Origin: Prosopocoilus inquinatus
Lineage: Eukaryota; Arthropoda; Insecta; Coleoptera; Lucanidae
Length of the DNA: 64,000 nucleotides
Assembly (NCBI GenBank): GCA_036172665.1
Contig: CM069874.1
Coordinates: 48,032,707-48,096,706 of the forward strand
Reading direction: 5' to 3'
This document shows positions 44,101-48,838 of the stretch, in pieces; positions within the stretch are counted from its first letter, which is position 1; the number at the start of each line of letters is the position of its first letter. The position numbers and the translations under genes were made by a program. The notes under the pieces are model-generated. The model was not told the DNA's origin. It saw only the letters and a program-made list of their open reading frames with translations, and ran no database searches.

Positions 44101-45338
44101 TATTTGTTGGAACCTTCTTCCTTTTTAAGGGTTAGTTTGAGAGGGTGACTCAGTATTTCATCCCTCATTTTCCAGTTTTTACATATTTTGTCAAAATTTT
44201 CTAACGAAAATATTCTTTACCCTATCTGGCACAAAAAAGATTCTCTTATTGCATTTCGATAAACCGCACCATTTTCGAGTAAATGAGGTTTAAATGTAAG
44301 CATACAACTGTTGCGTTTTGTTACTGTCTTAGGGTCCCAGGTTAAAGAAATCTCATTAAAATCTTCATTAGTTTCCGAGTAATAACAATTTTACGTCATT
44401 TCGAAAAACTCTATTTTCTACCTAAGTAAAATTCAGTCGGTATATCTGATAGGGGCTAAATAGGTTTTCAGACAAGCAGAAATTATTGCCGTGAAAAGTT
44501 TTTCCTAAAAATGAAAAATAAATCTTTTTCCCATTTGATGTCGACTTTTTGGCGATCAATGTACAAGTCTATGGGGCTCGTACAATGCAAACAGATTGCC
44601 TTATAAAATGTACCAGCAAGAACCTGTAATTTGTAAAGTTTTGACCATTTTTTTACAACAATTTCGTTCATTTATTTGCAAAGTAAAACTGAAGAAAACT
44701 TGGTTGGTCTAAACTAATCAATTAATAATGCTATAAGAATTTATCTCAAATCTTCAATGGTGTCCAGCTGGCAATAGGCCTATGTTACACTTTGGACCTT
44801 TGTTATAAAATTAAGGATCATTCACTGTGGTAGCCTGTCTCTCCCACTTTAGGTGCTTTCCAGGTAGAACCTTAAACTCCGGAACTACTCGAGAGCATTA
44901 TACTCTGAACAGGTGCAACACGGAACACAATTTTCAATTGCTCGCTGTTGACATTTGAAATGCAATTCTGGAGCAGTTCGGGAACTTTTTCCATTGCATT
45001 CCAGGTGAACGCGACGAACTACTCTGGAGTAACTTATTCTTATATCAAATCTTGCTTGATGTCAAACGGGCCTTAAATATAAATTTCATTATTTGTTAAA
45101 ATACTGTAAGAAAAAAACTATGACTAATATTGCTTTTTTAAGACAAATCAACAGTGATATTGATCATGTTAAAACTTCCAGCTTCATAAAACGTTCGTTT
45201 TATAGGTTAGGTGAAACGACGCCTAAAAAAAAAACTTACCAATTCGTATATTTTGCTTAAGATTTTCACATATTTTAAATGAGACGAAGTCGACTTTTGT
45301 ACGTTTTCAAATATTACCCTAAATTCCACTTCACACAT
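4801..45338 (-). CDS. Cap-G: Condensin I complex subunit CAP-G (condensin complex subunit 3), 21 exons
   Basis: This is the HEAT-repeat subunit of condensin I. With CAP-D2 it binds the kleisin CAP-H and the SMC2/SMC4 motor and helps hold DNA during mitotic chromosome compaction. Exons on the minus strand: 45338-45240, 41837-41622, 41573-41433, 40885-40763, 40710-40361, 34547-34353, 34302-34191, 34130-33510, 33449-33195, 33137-33020, 27943-27735, 27672-27499, 27443-27308, 27252-27106, 26918-26862, 26808-26581, 26493-26443, 5534-5325, 5187-5069, 5015-4915, 4861-4801. Lengths sum to 3,723 bp (1,240 aa plus stop) and every splice phase matches without a stop. Family hallmarks include IRVQAVTALGRLQD, the VRMSAFAKL region, the YWHHLLNYLES segment, EVREPLVEQG and the NAPKTSPLSDV motif near residue 800. 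Known animal homologues are 1,000-1,350 aa. After about residue 870 the protein becomes a Ser/Thr/Lys/Arg-rich tail. The link to the last four exons crosses a 20.9 kb intron and rests on phase and composition only. Confidence 0.9.
6230..7655 (+). mobile_element. TTTAAAC-rich composite hAT-like repeat, copy 1
   Basis: Starts in runs of GTTTAAAAC and ends TTTAAACTTTCCAACCCTG. It contains a fragment of the long arm of the 22.4-25.6 kb DDE transposon (6590-6850), a fragment of foldback family P (around 7000) and a MITE-like block (7236-7385). The same assembly recurs inverted at 8775-9915 and complete at 41860-43681. No coding sequence. An 80-bp direct repeat (6085-6165 and 7664-7745) borders this copy, suggesting it split an older repeat. 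Confidence 0.6.
8093..8144. repeat. (TA)n microsatellite
   Basis: About 26 uninterrupted TA units. It lies near the centre of the large inverted pair formed by the composite repeats at 6.2-7.7 and 8.8-9.9 kb. Confidence 0.95.
8482..8679. repeat. Foldback element with arms of about 85 bp
   Basis: AAATTGGATTTAACCTCCTAA on the left is mirrored on the right. The arms also share AAACTAGATACGTATTTCGGC. The centre carries an imperfect GATGGC-AGC hairpin. The CCGAAATACG stretch resembles terminal repeats of Penelope-like elements, but the link is weak. Confidence 0.6.
8775..9915 (-). mobile_element. TTTAAAC-rich composite hAT-like repeat, copy 2 (inverted)
   Basis: Begins CAGTGTTGGAAAGTT at 8771 and runs in the opposite sense to copy 1. 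It includes the mirrored MITE block (8990-9140), the family P fragment ending GATGTCGCTGTTTAAAC (9330-9410) and the DDE-transposon arm (9490-9650). The CAGTGTTGG terminus is hAT-like. No transposase is present. Confidence 0.6.
10270..11237. mobile_element. Non-autonomous hAT element with AGTATCTAGATAC subterminal repeats
   Basis: Terminal inverted repeats CAGTGTTGTTAA and TTAACAACACTG. The exact 8-bp duplication GCTGTAAC lies at 10262-10269 and 11238-11245. Both ends (10285-10400 and 11090-11225) carry many copies of the short palindrome AGTATCTAGATACT or near variants, as expected of transposase binding sites in hAT subterminal regions. The middle is AT-rich and non-coding. Confidence 0.9.
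12135..13198 (+). other. Degenerate coding-like segments, unidentified
   Basis: A Gln/Asn/Asp-rich piece (to 12232, donor AAG|GTAAGT) joins in phase with a second piece starting at 12931 and then stops at 12976. An overlapping frame (12974-13198) encodes KRKAEENQCITV-like sequence before it is cut by the mariner at 13199. I do not recognise the family. It may be a remnant of a transposon-borne gene. Confidence 0.25.
13199..14530 (-). mobile_element. Full-length dead mariner-like transposon
   Basis: Terminal inverted repeats of about 32 bp (CCGTGCCTTCAATTGAATTC at the left, mirrored at the right as GAATTCAATTGAAGACACGG) with TA on both sides. Length is 1.33 kb, the usual mariner size. It carries one broken transposase gene on the minus strand and nothing else. 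Confidence 0.85.
13338..14385 (-). pseudogene. Mariner-like DDE transposase pseudogene
   Basis: Starts at 14385 (MLELQQKIFIVESFF), with a helix-turn-helix region containing KFRETGSLGRKTGSG. The first catalytic Asp is in FSDEAWFHL. The second is in a QQDNATPHTAHQ-type motif, reached only after a frameshift near 13600-13640. The third catalytic position near SPDLTI reads MVY instead of an Asp-containing motif, so that residue is lost. A stop codon also interrupts the N-terminal part near 14287. Inactive by at least three lesions. Confidence 0.85.
14746..14988. mobile_element. Foldback family P, copy 3, inserted in Copia gag (12-bp TSD)
   Basis: Begins AACAGATAAAATAGCGACATC and ends AAAATTTTTCTAA. 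The 12-bp GATAATTGGAAG stands on both sides (14734-14745, 14989-15000) and is itself gag codons for DNWK, so removing one copy with the element restores the gag reading frame across the site. Internally shortened compared with copy 2. Confidence 0.9.
15143..15660. mobile_element. 518 bp insertion in Copia gag with 9-bp duplication
   Basis: AGTGATAAT occurs at 15134-15142 and 15661-15669, and gag reads continuously if the interval is skipped. The inserted DNA has no inverted ends that I can see. Its first 57 bp read in frame as an acidic, Ser-rich peptide ending in TAA at about 15199. A solo LTR or a retrocopied fragment are both possible. Confidence 0.5.
16986..17681. repeat. Dispersed repeat R17, second copy at 51138-52240
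   Basis: Begins with GGGAGATTCAGG-type sequence, then TTAAAAGTGTACGGACTTCTC, CTTCCGCTTATACCGGAAG and CTCGAACCGGACAGAAATATG. The copy at 51138-52240 has the same blocks in the same order, starting CAGGTGATTCACGGAACCCG. No ORF is conserved. It ends in a hammerhead-like motif. Confidence 0.6.
17643..17681 (-). ncRNA. Hammerhead-ribozyme-like core
   Basis: On the minus strand the order is CTGACGA, a six-base-pair stem GCTATA-AATC-TATAGC, then GAAAC. This matches the hammerhead core CUGANGA, stem II, GAAA. A second copy is at 52198-52237. No complete stem I with a UH cleavage site is seen here, so activity is doubtful. Penelope-like and other retroelements are known to carry such motifs. Confidence 0.4.
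19505..19940. mobile_element. Foldback family P, copy 2: near-perfect 436 bp palindrome
   Basis: Both ends read AACATATAAAATAGCGACATC inward, with arms of about 205 bp that are almost identical and a 20-30 bp asymmetric centre rich in GAAGAAGCCCCAAGCAGG. Two long open frames, one on each strand, give almost the same peptide, which is a by-product of symmetry. The element lies in an intron of CAP-G and so is expected to be transcribed as a hairpin. No clear flanking duplication. Confidence 0.85.
19941..20226. repeat. Foldback MITE (GTTCACCTAATAATCAATT arms)
   Basis: A 286 bp inverted repeat: TTCACCTAATAATCAATTTC on the left is mirrored near 20160-20180, and both outer ends are A/T runs next to GTTC or GAAC. 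It abuts foldback copy 2 with no spacer. Confidence 0.65.
20368..20724 (-). CDS. Unidentified two-exon gene start (basic N-terminus, acidic Ser-rich second exon)
   Basis: Exon 1 (20724-20654) starts MANKTKLHLSKRRKSRRL and ends in phase 2 at a GG|GTAAAA donor. Exon 2 (20586-20368), after a TTTAAACAG acceptor, joins in phase and encodes NDVYDNQHSPSSSNQEY and EEGIRPLDILDISEC before a CG|GTGAGT donor. Correct phase and good splice sites argue that it is or was a real gene. It lies inside the TTAA-bounded segment, so it may be a transposon protein N-terminus. Later exons were not found. No family recognised. Confidence 0.45.
21361..22214 (+). pseudogene. Degenerate insect transposon-like protein (LEKCLPTLDLS / GRGRNE motif family)
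   Basis: An ATG at 21361 starts a basic segment ending in a possible donor near 21500. From 21528 the frame reads NERKALNMCTYQHVEDVNNR, then RKNFEKVVMIDLEKCLPTLD, followed by a stop, a frameshift and GRGRNELAPCLSKWVD (about 21812-21860). This order resembles proteins common in insect genomes with an FDLQQxLPTP...IAGRGxNEIxSCL pattern, thought to be transposase-related. A palindrome at 21863-22112 breaks it, and a coding-like piece resumes at 22115 (RAHTLEADAKREERKF). Family assignment is from memory of the motif order only. Confidence 0.5.
21863..22112. repeat. 250 bp palindrome
   Basis: GTCTACAAGAGAAGGTGACC on the left is mirrored at the right as GGTCACCTTCTCTTGTAGA. The arms are about 75 bp and continue through ATTTTTGAGTTATTAGTATT, with an AT-rich loop of about 90 bp. 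It interrupts the degenerate gene above. Confidence 0.8.
23211..23547. repeat. Foldback MITE nested in the DDE transposon
   Basis: Ends TTAGGCCCGGTTTTTCAATC and mirrored GATTGAAAAACCGGGCCTTAA-type sequence. The inverted match extends about 28 bp (to TTGGTAAAGTGACTG). About 335 bp, non-coding. Confidence 0.75.
23820..24820 (-). pseudogene. IS630/mariner-superfamily transposase pseudogene
   Basis: N-terminal helix-turn-helix (NRKLAVQTYVERYPHRR), one in-frame stop after KQFR, then an open 220-residue stretch. It carries GVPKTTAQKILKKHNYKSYK, the first Asp in FSDESKFTNNG, the second in FQQDGAPPHN, and SPDLTILDFFLFG. I count 40 residues between the second Asp and the Asp of LDFF. That is longer than the 34 of classical mariner and nearer the DD37D-DD41D relatives. 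A stop at about 24001 and a frameshift separate the C-terminus (NARRSFNERIHLCLQQNGGH), which ends near 23820. Inactive. Confidence 0.85.
26443..27943 (-). CDS. Cap-G: CAP-G exons 11-17 (last HEAT repeats and start of basic tail)
   Basis: Exon 11 contains the strongly conserved ILPTLCTIGNAPKTSPLSDV block. Exon 12 ends TCT TTA AAG followed by GCATGT: only phase 0 keeps exon 13 open, so this intron (27444-27498) appears to be GC-AG. Exons 13-17 encode a low-complexity tail rich in Ser, Thr, Asn and Lys. In exon 14 the first of two possible AG acceptors (27252) is the one that keeps the frame. In exon 16 the real frame is not the longest open one on this strand. Confidence 0.8.
28500..28900 (+). 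repeat. Dispersed repeat in CAP-G intron 10, also at 5740-5885
   Basis: The 28715-28860 part (GTCGGAAAAAAGCGTGTAAG, then ACTCGGATGACTTTTCATCC) has a diverged copy at 5740-5885 in the same orientation. Short frames here resemble retroelement remains (WRRPKVFKNTKN and FHPPGCQVKI), but no domain is recognisable. Confidence 0.45.
29260..29917 (-). pseudogene. Penelope-like element 3' fragment with GIY-YIG nuclease
   Basis: In the minus strand the order is a linker (VFRSLISIPNLTSRLIKVL) and, after frameshifts, a GIY-YIG-type core: PCHDC, then DSVYIGQTSRTLHSRI, then RPNACALSEHANNEDHK. The arrangement CxxC-linker, YIGQTSR, HxxxHK is that of Penelope-like retroelement endonucleases. At least two frameshifts and stops. 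The reverse transcriptase is absent from this copy. Confidence 0.7.
29920..32306 (+). pseudogene. Second Penelope GIY-YIG fragment, plus strand, split by a 2.3 kb insertion
   Basis: HSRISHKSDIRL is encoded at 29920-29956 and the continuing KPNACALSEHAN at 32265-32306. This is the same protein segment as in the neighbouring minus-strand copy but in the opposite orientation. Skipping 29958-32266 joins the two halves. Confidence 0.65.
29958..32262. mobile_element. TTAA-flanked 2.3 kb insertion
   Basis: TTAA at 29954-29957 and 32263-32266, and the split GIY-YIG segment on either side proves insertion. Ends are GGGGCCGTTTGATAATC and, inverted, GAGCCCGTTTCAGTCGC, a weak inverted match sharing CCGTTT. 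GC-rich blocks (GGCGGGGCTACAAGGTGGAG near 30030 and its rough mirror near 31900) may be inner repeats. No transposase seen. Part of the inside (30590-30770) recurs at 44340-44570. Confidence 0.65.
32307..32720. repeat. Dispersed repeat shared with 43955-44340
   Basis: GGTCACCTTTTTAATATTTT, CACCTAACTGCGCATTAA-type and ACATATTTGTTGGA blocks occur here and at 43955-44340 in the same order and direction. The second locus continues into sequence found at 30590-30770 here, so this copy is rearranged or split. Non-coding. Confidence 0.6.
33020..34547 (-). CDS. Cap-G: CAP-G exons 6-10 (central HEAT/coiled region)
   Basis: Five exons. Exon 8 (33510-34130, 207 aa) is the largest. It carries the charged stretch FKMAQIRVKLHILEDEMREA and EFEKLEEKFKDLEEN, equal to the KLIEAKEALE-like segment of CAP-G proteins. 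Exon 9 covers the segment ending NVTCGMVIDIILDIMNDE. Exon 10 (MQDVRECATIAVCRLVERG) continues the HEAT array and ends in phase 1 at a 5.1 kb intron. All short introns here are 50-70 bp with GT-AG ends. Confidence 0.88.
34810..35032. mobile_element. Foldback family P, copy 4 (about 13-bp TSD)
   Basis: Short copy in CAP-G intron 5, inverted relative to copy 3: it ends GCGACATCC-type sequence then TTTTATCT. GATCTTGTTATAA stands at 34797-34809 and 35033-35045. One arm is cut short near the GGGCTGAAACAGCTG centre. Confidence 0.8.
36013..38199 (+). mobile_element. hAT transposon with near-complete transposase gene, TIRs and TSD
   Basis: Length 2,187 bp. Terminal repeats TAAAGAGCGGATT (left) and TAGAGAGCGGATT (right, inverted) differ at one position. 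The 8-bp duplication GTTATTAC is exact (36005-36012, 38200-38207). Many TGCATAT motifs lie within about 110 bp of each end (36030-36125, 38090-38185), fitting transposase-binding subterminal repeats. The transposase has only two obvious lesions, so the insertion looks recent compared with its neighbours. Confidence 0.9.
36330..37911 (+). pseudogene. hAT transposase (CGGBP1-like zinc finger), two lesions
   Basis: Exon 1 (36330-36431) encodes MPKDNSSLVNSWIRSYPELA and a CKAC half of a BED-like zinc finger. The GTAAGT donor joins in phase 0 to exon 2 at 36534, which supplies the QH...H half. The long frame carries YFIVDETTDSCGRY (first catalytic Asp region), MVSDAAPYMVKAG, and VSCLAHGCNRVAEHIR, all typical of hAT RNase-H-like domains. 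A frameshift near 37490 moves the frame to NNLEKPKMSLIESVKI. SVDVERSFSIY of the C-terminal dimerisation region is followed by one stop and then NILSDKRQNFLVENL, to a TAG at 37911. Confidence 0.9.
39458..40239. mobile_element. Non-autonomous TIR element (GGGTACATGA ends, TA target)
   Basis: GGGTACATGACAA at the left and the mirrored TTCATGTACCC at the right, each bordered by TA. 782 bp with no ORF. Contains an isolated end of foldback family P (TGTCGCTATTTTATCTGTTC at about 39681) and a GTGACGTCA-rich stretch. Confidence 0.6.
40361..41837 (-). CDS. Cap-G: CAP-G exons 2-5 (N-terminal HEAT repeats)
   Basis: Four exons (216, 141, 123 and 350 bp) separated by introns of 48, 547 and 52 bp. They encode helical pairs around ETRQVQKCFKFCATF, HTCQFIATLLLNINEDV, NNDCPVIKAYVAALGDS and CPLTFGKIVERTRDVDHLV. 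These align in order with the Cnd3 HEAT array. Exon 2 uses the weak donor AGA|GTATGA. The exon 2 acceptor lies 22 bp from the edge of a transposon (41860-43681). Exon 5 ends in phase 2 (TTTTGCGC|GTAAGT). Confidence 0.88.
40922..40955 (+). ncRNA. Hammerhead-like motif in CAP-G intron 3
   Basis: CTGATGA, a short TATC-AATC-GATA stem and GAAAC in order, followed by GTTGAATG as at the other two motifs (GTTGAGTG). The core fits CUGANGA/GAAA, but stem II is only four pairs and stems I and III are not evident. It lies on the strand opposite to CAP-G. Confidence 0.3.
41860..43681. mobile_element. Composite hAT-like element in CAP-G intron 1, 22 bp from a splice acceptor
   Basis: The most complete copy of the TTTAAAC composite. 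The 8-bp CATTTAAA flanks it (41852-41859, 43682-43689). The right end is TTTAAACTTTCCAACCCTG; the left end begins CTATTTTTTT, so the terminal match is poor. Inside are the DDE-transposon arm fragment (42000-42360), a family P fragment (42430-42490) and a palindrome (42950-43390) of the CTGTATTTCACTGACAG MITE. Confidence 0.7.
43955..44570. repeat. Dispersed repeat, fuller copy of 32307-32720 plus 30590-30770
   Basis: Begins GTCACCTTTTTATATTTT and runs through CTAACTGCGCATTAACAAC and GGTATATCTGATAGGGGC to TTTTTGGCGATCA. Both separated pieces of the 30-33 kb locus are joined here. Non-coding; superfamily unknown. Confidence 0.6.
45240..45338 (-). CDS. Cap-G: CAP-G exon 1 (start codon and N-terminal helix)
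   Basis: Encodes 33 residues starting MCEVEFRVIFENVQK and ending KILSKIYEL, matching the first helices of CAP-G proteins. It ends in phase 0 at a TTG|GTAAG donor. The ATG at 45338-45336 is taken as the start because it gives a family-like N-terminus; no upstream in-frame ATG is seen in the adjacent sequence. It is too short to stand out as an ORF and was found by joining to the acceptor of exon 2. Confidence 0.8.
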
Positions 45339-45884
45339 TATGTATTTGTCAAACTTTTGTAAAACTAGACATAACTTGGGATAAAAACAAAATTCCGGTT
45401 AAATAAAAAAGCTGTACAGAATTGAATTATCCAATCATCCACCGATGTATCAATGACGTACTGTGACGTCAAGACTAGGGCTGCCAATCGTCCCGGATGA
45501 GCCGGGACGTTCCGCTTTTAAGACGATCACAGAAAAGTACCCTACGTAGGGTACTATTCTATGACTCTATTAGGGACGTCCTGCATAAGGTACGTGCGGG
45601 ACGCTAATTATCCCAATTTTCCGATCATCAACTTGGAGAAACTGAAAGTGTGAACTGTATAATGTAACGTAATTCAGTAATTCTTTAAAAAATTACTTAC
45701 CCTGTTTGACAAATATCGTAAAAACACGAGCCAAGCGTGGTATATTCAAACCATACGTTTTTCTTTTTTGATTCTGACTTGCGAAGCTTTATAATGTAAT
45801 TTTGTACTCAATTACGTTATTCTTCTCAATAAAAATCTGTCATAAATATGCATCACAATGCATCATTTGATGTTTTTGACGTTT

Positions 45885-46125
45885 AAGGCCTAGTTTTTCC
45901 ATCACACTTTTAACTTAAATTGTTTCCACAGGAATGAAACGGAGCTTAAAGTTAAACCCCAATCAGAGACCACAATTGAAAAACTAACCCTAAAGTCCGG
46001 TTTTTCCTTCACAGTTTAACTTTAAACTTCACTTTATTCCCATGGTAACAATTGTGAGGACAATTGTTCCCATAGGAATAAAACGGAGCTTAAAGTTAAA
46101 CTTCGATTGAAAAACTGGCACTTAG
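45885..46125. repeat. Two adjacent foldback MITEs of the 849-984 family
   Basis: A decayed copy (45885-45990) is followed by a better one (45995-46125), with CAGTTTAACTTTAAACTTC and the mirrored GCTTAAAGTTAAAC. They lie between the CAP-G start and the zinc-finger gene. Confidence 0.6.
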
Positions 46126-46184
46126 TATCAGAAAGCATCAATTTGGGTAATTAGTGCCAAAATGGAGAAAATTTGTTCTAAATA

Positions 46185-46265
46185 AACAAATTGCGTAGAC
46201 CGGATAAGAGAGTCTGTCTTGCGTAATCCAGTAGGTCGTGGTTTGAATCATCGATCAGTCCAACT
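46185..46265 (+). repeat. tRNA-derived SINE fragment
   Basis: AGACCGGATAAGAGAGTCTG, then GTAGGTCGTGGTTTGAATC, which resembles an RNA polymerase III B box (GGTTTGAATC). The spacing of about 50 nt is tRNA-like, but no cloverleaf or CCA-adjacent acceptor stem can be drawn, so it is not a tRNA gene. Confidence 0.4.
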
Positions 46266-46574
46266 AGACATAGCGGTTTGAAGTTCAAACTAATAGCGTT
46301 TTCCACTGACTGCACCAACATGCACTGAGTGTATTTCCATTTTAGTTCAGCTTCACTATAATGATGTCACAAAGCTGAACTCTTCATACTTTCAGCACTT
46401 TTGTGCAGAACAAACCTAGTATTAACCCAGTAGGTTAACCCGCACCATTCGAAAGTTATAACCACCGCAGGAAATCACCGAACAAACAAACCAAACATTT
46501 TTTGGCGTATTTTATATCCCATGAAAATTATTTAAAATCTCAAAACTGCACACGGTGGAATTAAATATAAAATT

Positions 46575-46699
46575 ATAGCGTTTTTCGCTGGCTGCACCAG
46601 TGTGCACTGAGTATATCTCTATCTCGTTTTATTACATAAAGCTGAACCGAGATGGAGATACACTCAGTGCGCACTGGTGCAGCCAGGGGAAAACGCTAT
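46575..46699. repeat. Foldback MITE (ATAGCGTTTT arms)
   Basis: ATAGCGTTTTTCGCTGGCTG at the left is mirrored at the right as CAGCCAGGGGAAAACGCTAT. Arms of about 55 bp. A half copy lies at 46283-46345. Confidence 0.75.
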
Positions 46700-47840
46700 G
46701 AGATTAGATTAGAGTAGGTGGTGCAATGAAAAAGTATGTCTGTGATTAATTGATTTAATTAATGTCATATATTCACAAATTATCAAATTTAACGCCTGTG
46801 TATTTTATTAAATAAAGCAATTCAAAAACTTTGTATTGCAGTCATACTTTTCTATAACATTTCAAAAAAATAAATTTCAGAAGTAGTAGTTGACTATAAA
46901 CAATTTGTTAATACTCAATGCTTTATTCAATAAAAAAAAACTGGTTCTATAAGTAGAAAAAAGGGAAGCGGTCACCCTGAAAACAGAACATATATTGAAA
47001 ATGTTAAAATAATTACGACGCAGCGTTAAACATGACAGAATTATTTTGTCTCACAAAAAAATGTATTGACTATTCTTTAATAATAATTGATAATTCAGTT
47101 ATAAACAACTTAAGCATTGAGATCTTCAGATATGTAATTAATACTGCATCAGTGCATCAAATCTATTTTCACATTTATGTATTTGTTTACAAATACCATC
47201 GAGTTATACTCCTGGAGGACGCCATACCATGTAACGTGTATTACTGAAAACCGGTTCGACCGCGAACCTTTTCTATGGCAAAAAGAATAAAGTATGGAGT
47301 ATCACGCATTTGTTACATACAAGAAAGAGGACTGCGCGTTCGAAAATCGGCTCGTTATTTACTCCTGCGTTACTTAACCTCTATGAGAAATACCTACGCT
47401 ACACGTAGCCACCTAGTGGATTCCTTTAGAATGAGGATAAAAATTAGCCGGCTCACAATCGCTAGTCGCATTACCTGATATCTTACACCGTGGGTTATGT
47501 TCAGGTCAACTCCGGCGTTACAGCGACAGTAAGTATATTCGTTTTAGACGACTTAAGTTGCCGCAAGTCACCTGCGTCAACGAAATGTGTATTCGTTTTA
47601 GATTTTCGGCATGCTGTATTTGACATTGGCATATTCGTTTTAATTGCCACTGCGGCAGTGCTGGTGTTGACGCAATGTGCACCTACTCCAAAGTAGGGTT
47701 TAGTTGAGTCAACACCTAAGTATTGTTCACTTAACCTTAATTTAATTATTTTTCAGCAAGGTCGGTGTTCATCACACAGAAAAATCTTTGTTTGAATACA
47801 GTTGATGCATTTATTAATTTGAATGATGCACACTTTACAT

Positions 47841-47958
47841 TGGGCGCGTTCAGCGGATGCGTTGCTTACTCAGCAGTCGCTTGTGATTGGCTATTACGTT
47901 CATGTGAGCCAATCACAATCGATTGCTGAGTAAGCAACTCAGCCGTTGAACGCGCCCA
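47841..47958. repeat. Foldback MITE nested in copy A
   Basis: TGGGCGCGTTCAGCGGATGC is mirrored at the right end as GTTGAACGCGCCCA. The arms also share GCTGAGTAAGCAAC. 118 bp. Absent from the corresponding place in copy B. Confidence 0.75.
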
Positions 47959-48218
47959 TTAATTCAAGCAGTTTCTTGTTGATTCAAACATTTTTTTTAC
48001 TTGAATAGAATACGTAATGGCTTTTCTTTTAAATAAATGAATGCATTGAACGTACCCAAACGAAAATTATGTTAATTTAACATTTTTCTTTTCTCTGGGT
48101 ACAACTTGCCCATCACAAACTATTCGTTTTAAATCAATTTCTGATGCAACCATAACTTGACCTTTTATGGGCATCAGCTACTTGACGATAACGCTATTGC
48201 GGCAAACCCAGCATTTCT

Positions 48219-48350
48219 AAGGGCCATTTGCACCACTTTCAGTTAAAATTTAAGCTCCACTTAACTCCATAGGAACAATTGTTGCAACAAACGTTTCTGT
48301 GGAATTAAGTGGACCTTAAATTTTAACTGAAAGTGGTGCAAATGGCCCTA
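48219..48350. repeat. Second foldback MITE nested in copy A
   Basis: AGGGCCATTTGCACCACTTT is mirrored at the right as AAAGTGGTGCAAATGGCCCT. Related in style to the GGCCCGGTTT MITEs. Absent from copy B. Confidence 0.8.
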
Positions 48351-48838
48351 AAACGAATATACCTAGTAATTTACGATACAAGTCTGATTTATTAGACAAA
48401 GATAGTAAACGACTCAGCTTCGCCTTCTGTGAGGTTTAGTTTCCTAGTCTATAGTCAATTATTGCTTTAACATGTTTCATTGCCATGAGTTGGATAAGCC
48501 TCTGTAAACCTAAATATATGAAGATAATTACTCCAGCTCGATGTTGTATTTGAGCGTCGAGGTTAACAAAGGTACGGAAGCATCAGAATGGCGACATCCT
48601 TAAATTTGCCGAAAATTATGATGCGCAATCCTCTAAGCGAGTTCTCCCCATTCTATTTCTCTGGTGTGCACTCAGAGTGTACCAGCGAAAAGGACTATAA
48701 AATTATTGTAGAAATCCAATTATTATTGTAACGTTGTCAACACTGAGTGGGATAAATGAAATTTGTCAAAATCAGGTGAAGGTGATCAAACGTTGTGTTA
48801 AAAACATCAAAAATTAGGGATTCTAACCTTTAATTAAA

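Larger units (their letters stand above)
47533..48363. mobile_element. ATTCGTTTTAGA-repeat element, copy A (with two nested MITEs)
   Basis: Ends GTATATTCGTTTTAGA and TAAAACGAATATAC. Internal motifs ATTCGTTTTA recur several times. Copy B at 56592-57169 is an inverted, uninterrupted version. Copy A additionally contains palindromes at 47841-47958 and 48219-48350. AGTA(A) on both sides and an empty-site relative at 55995-56119 mark its insertion. Confidence 0.7.
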
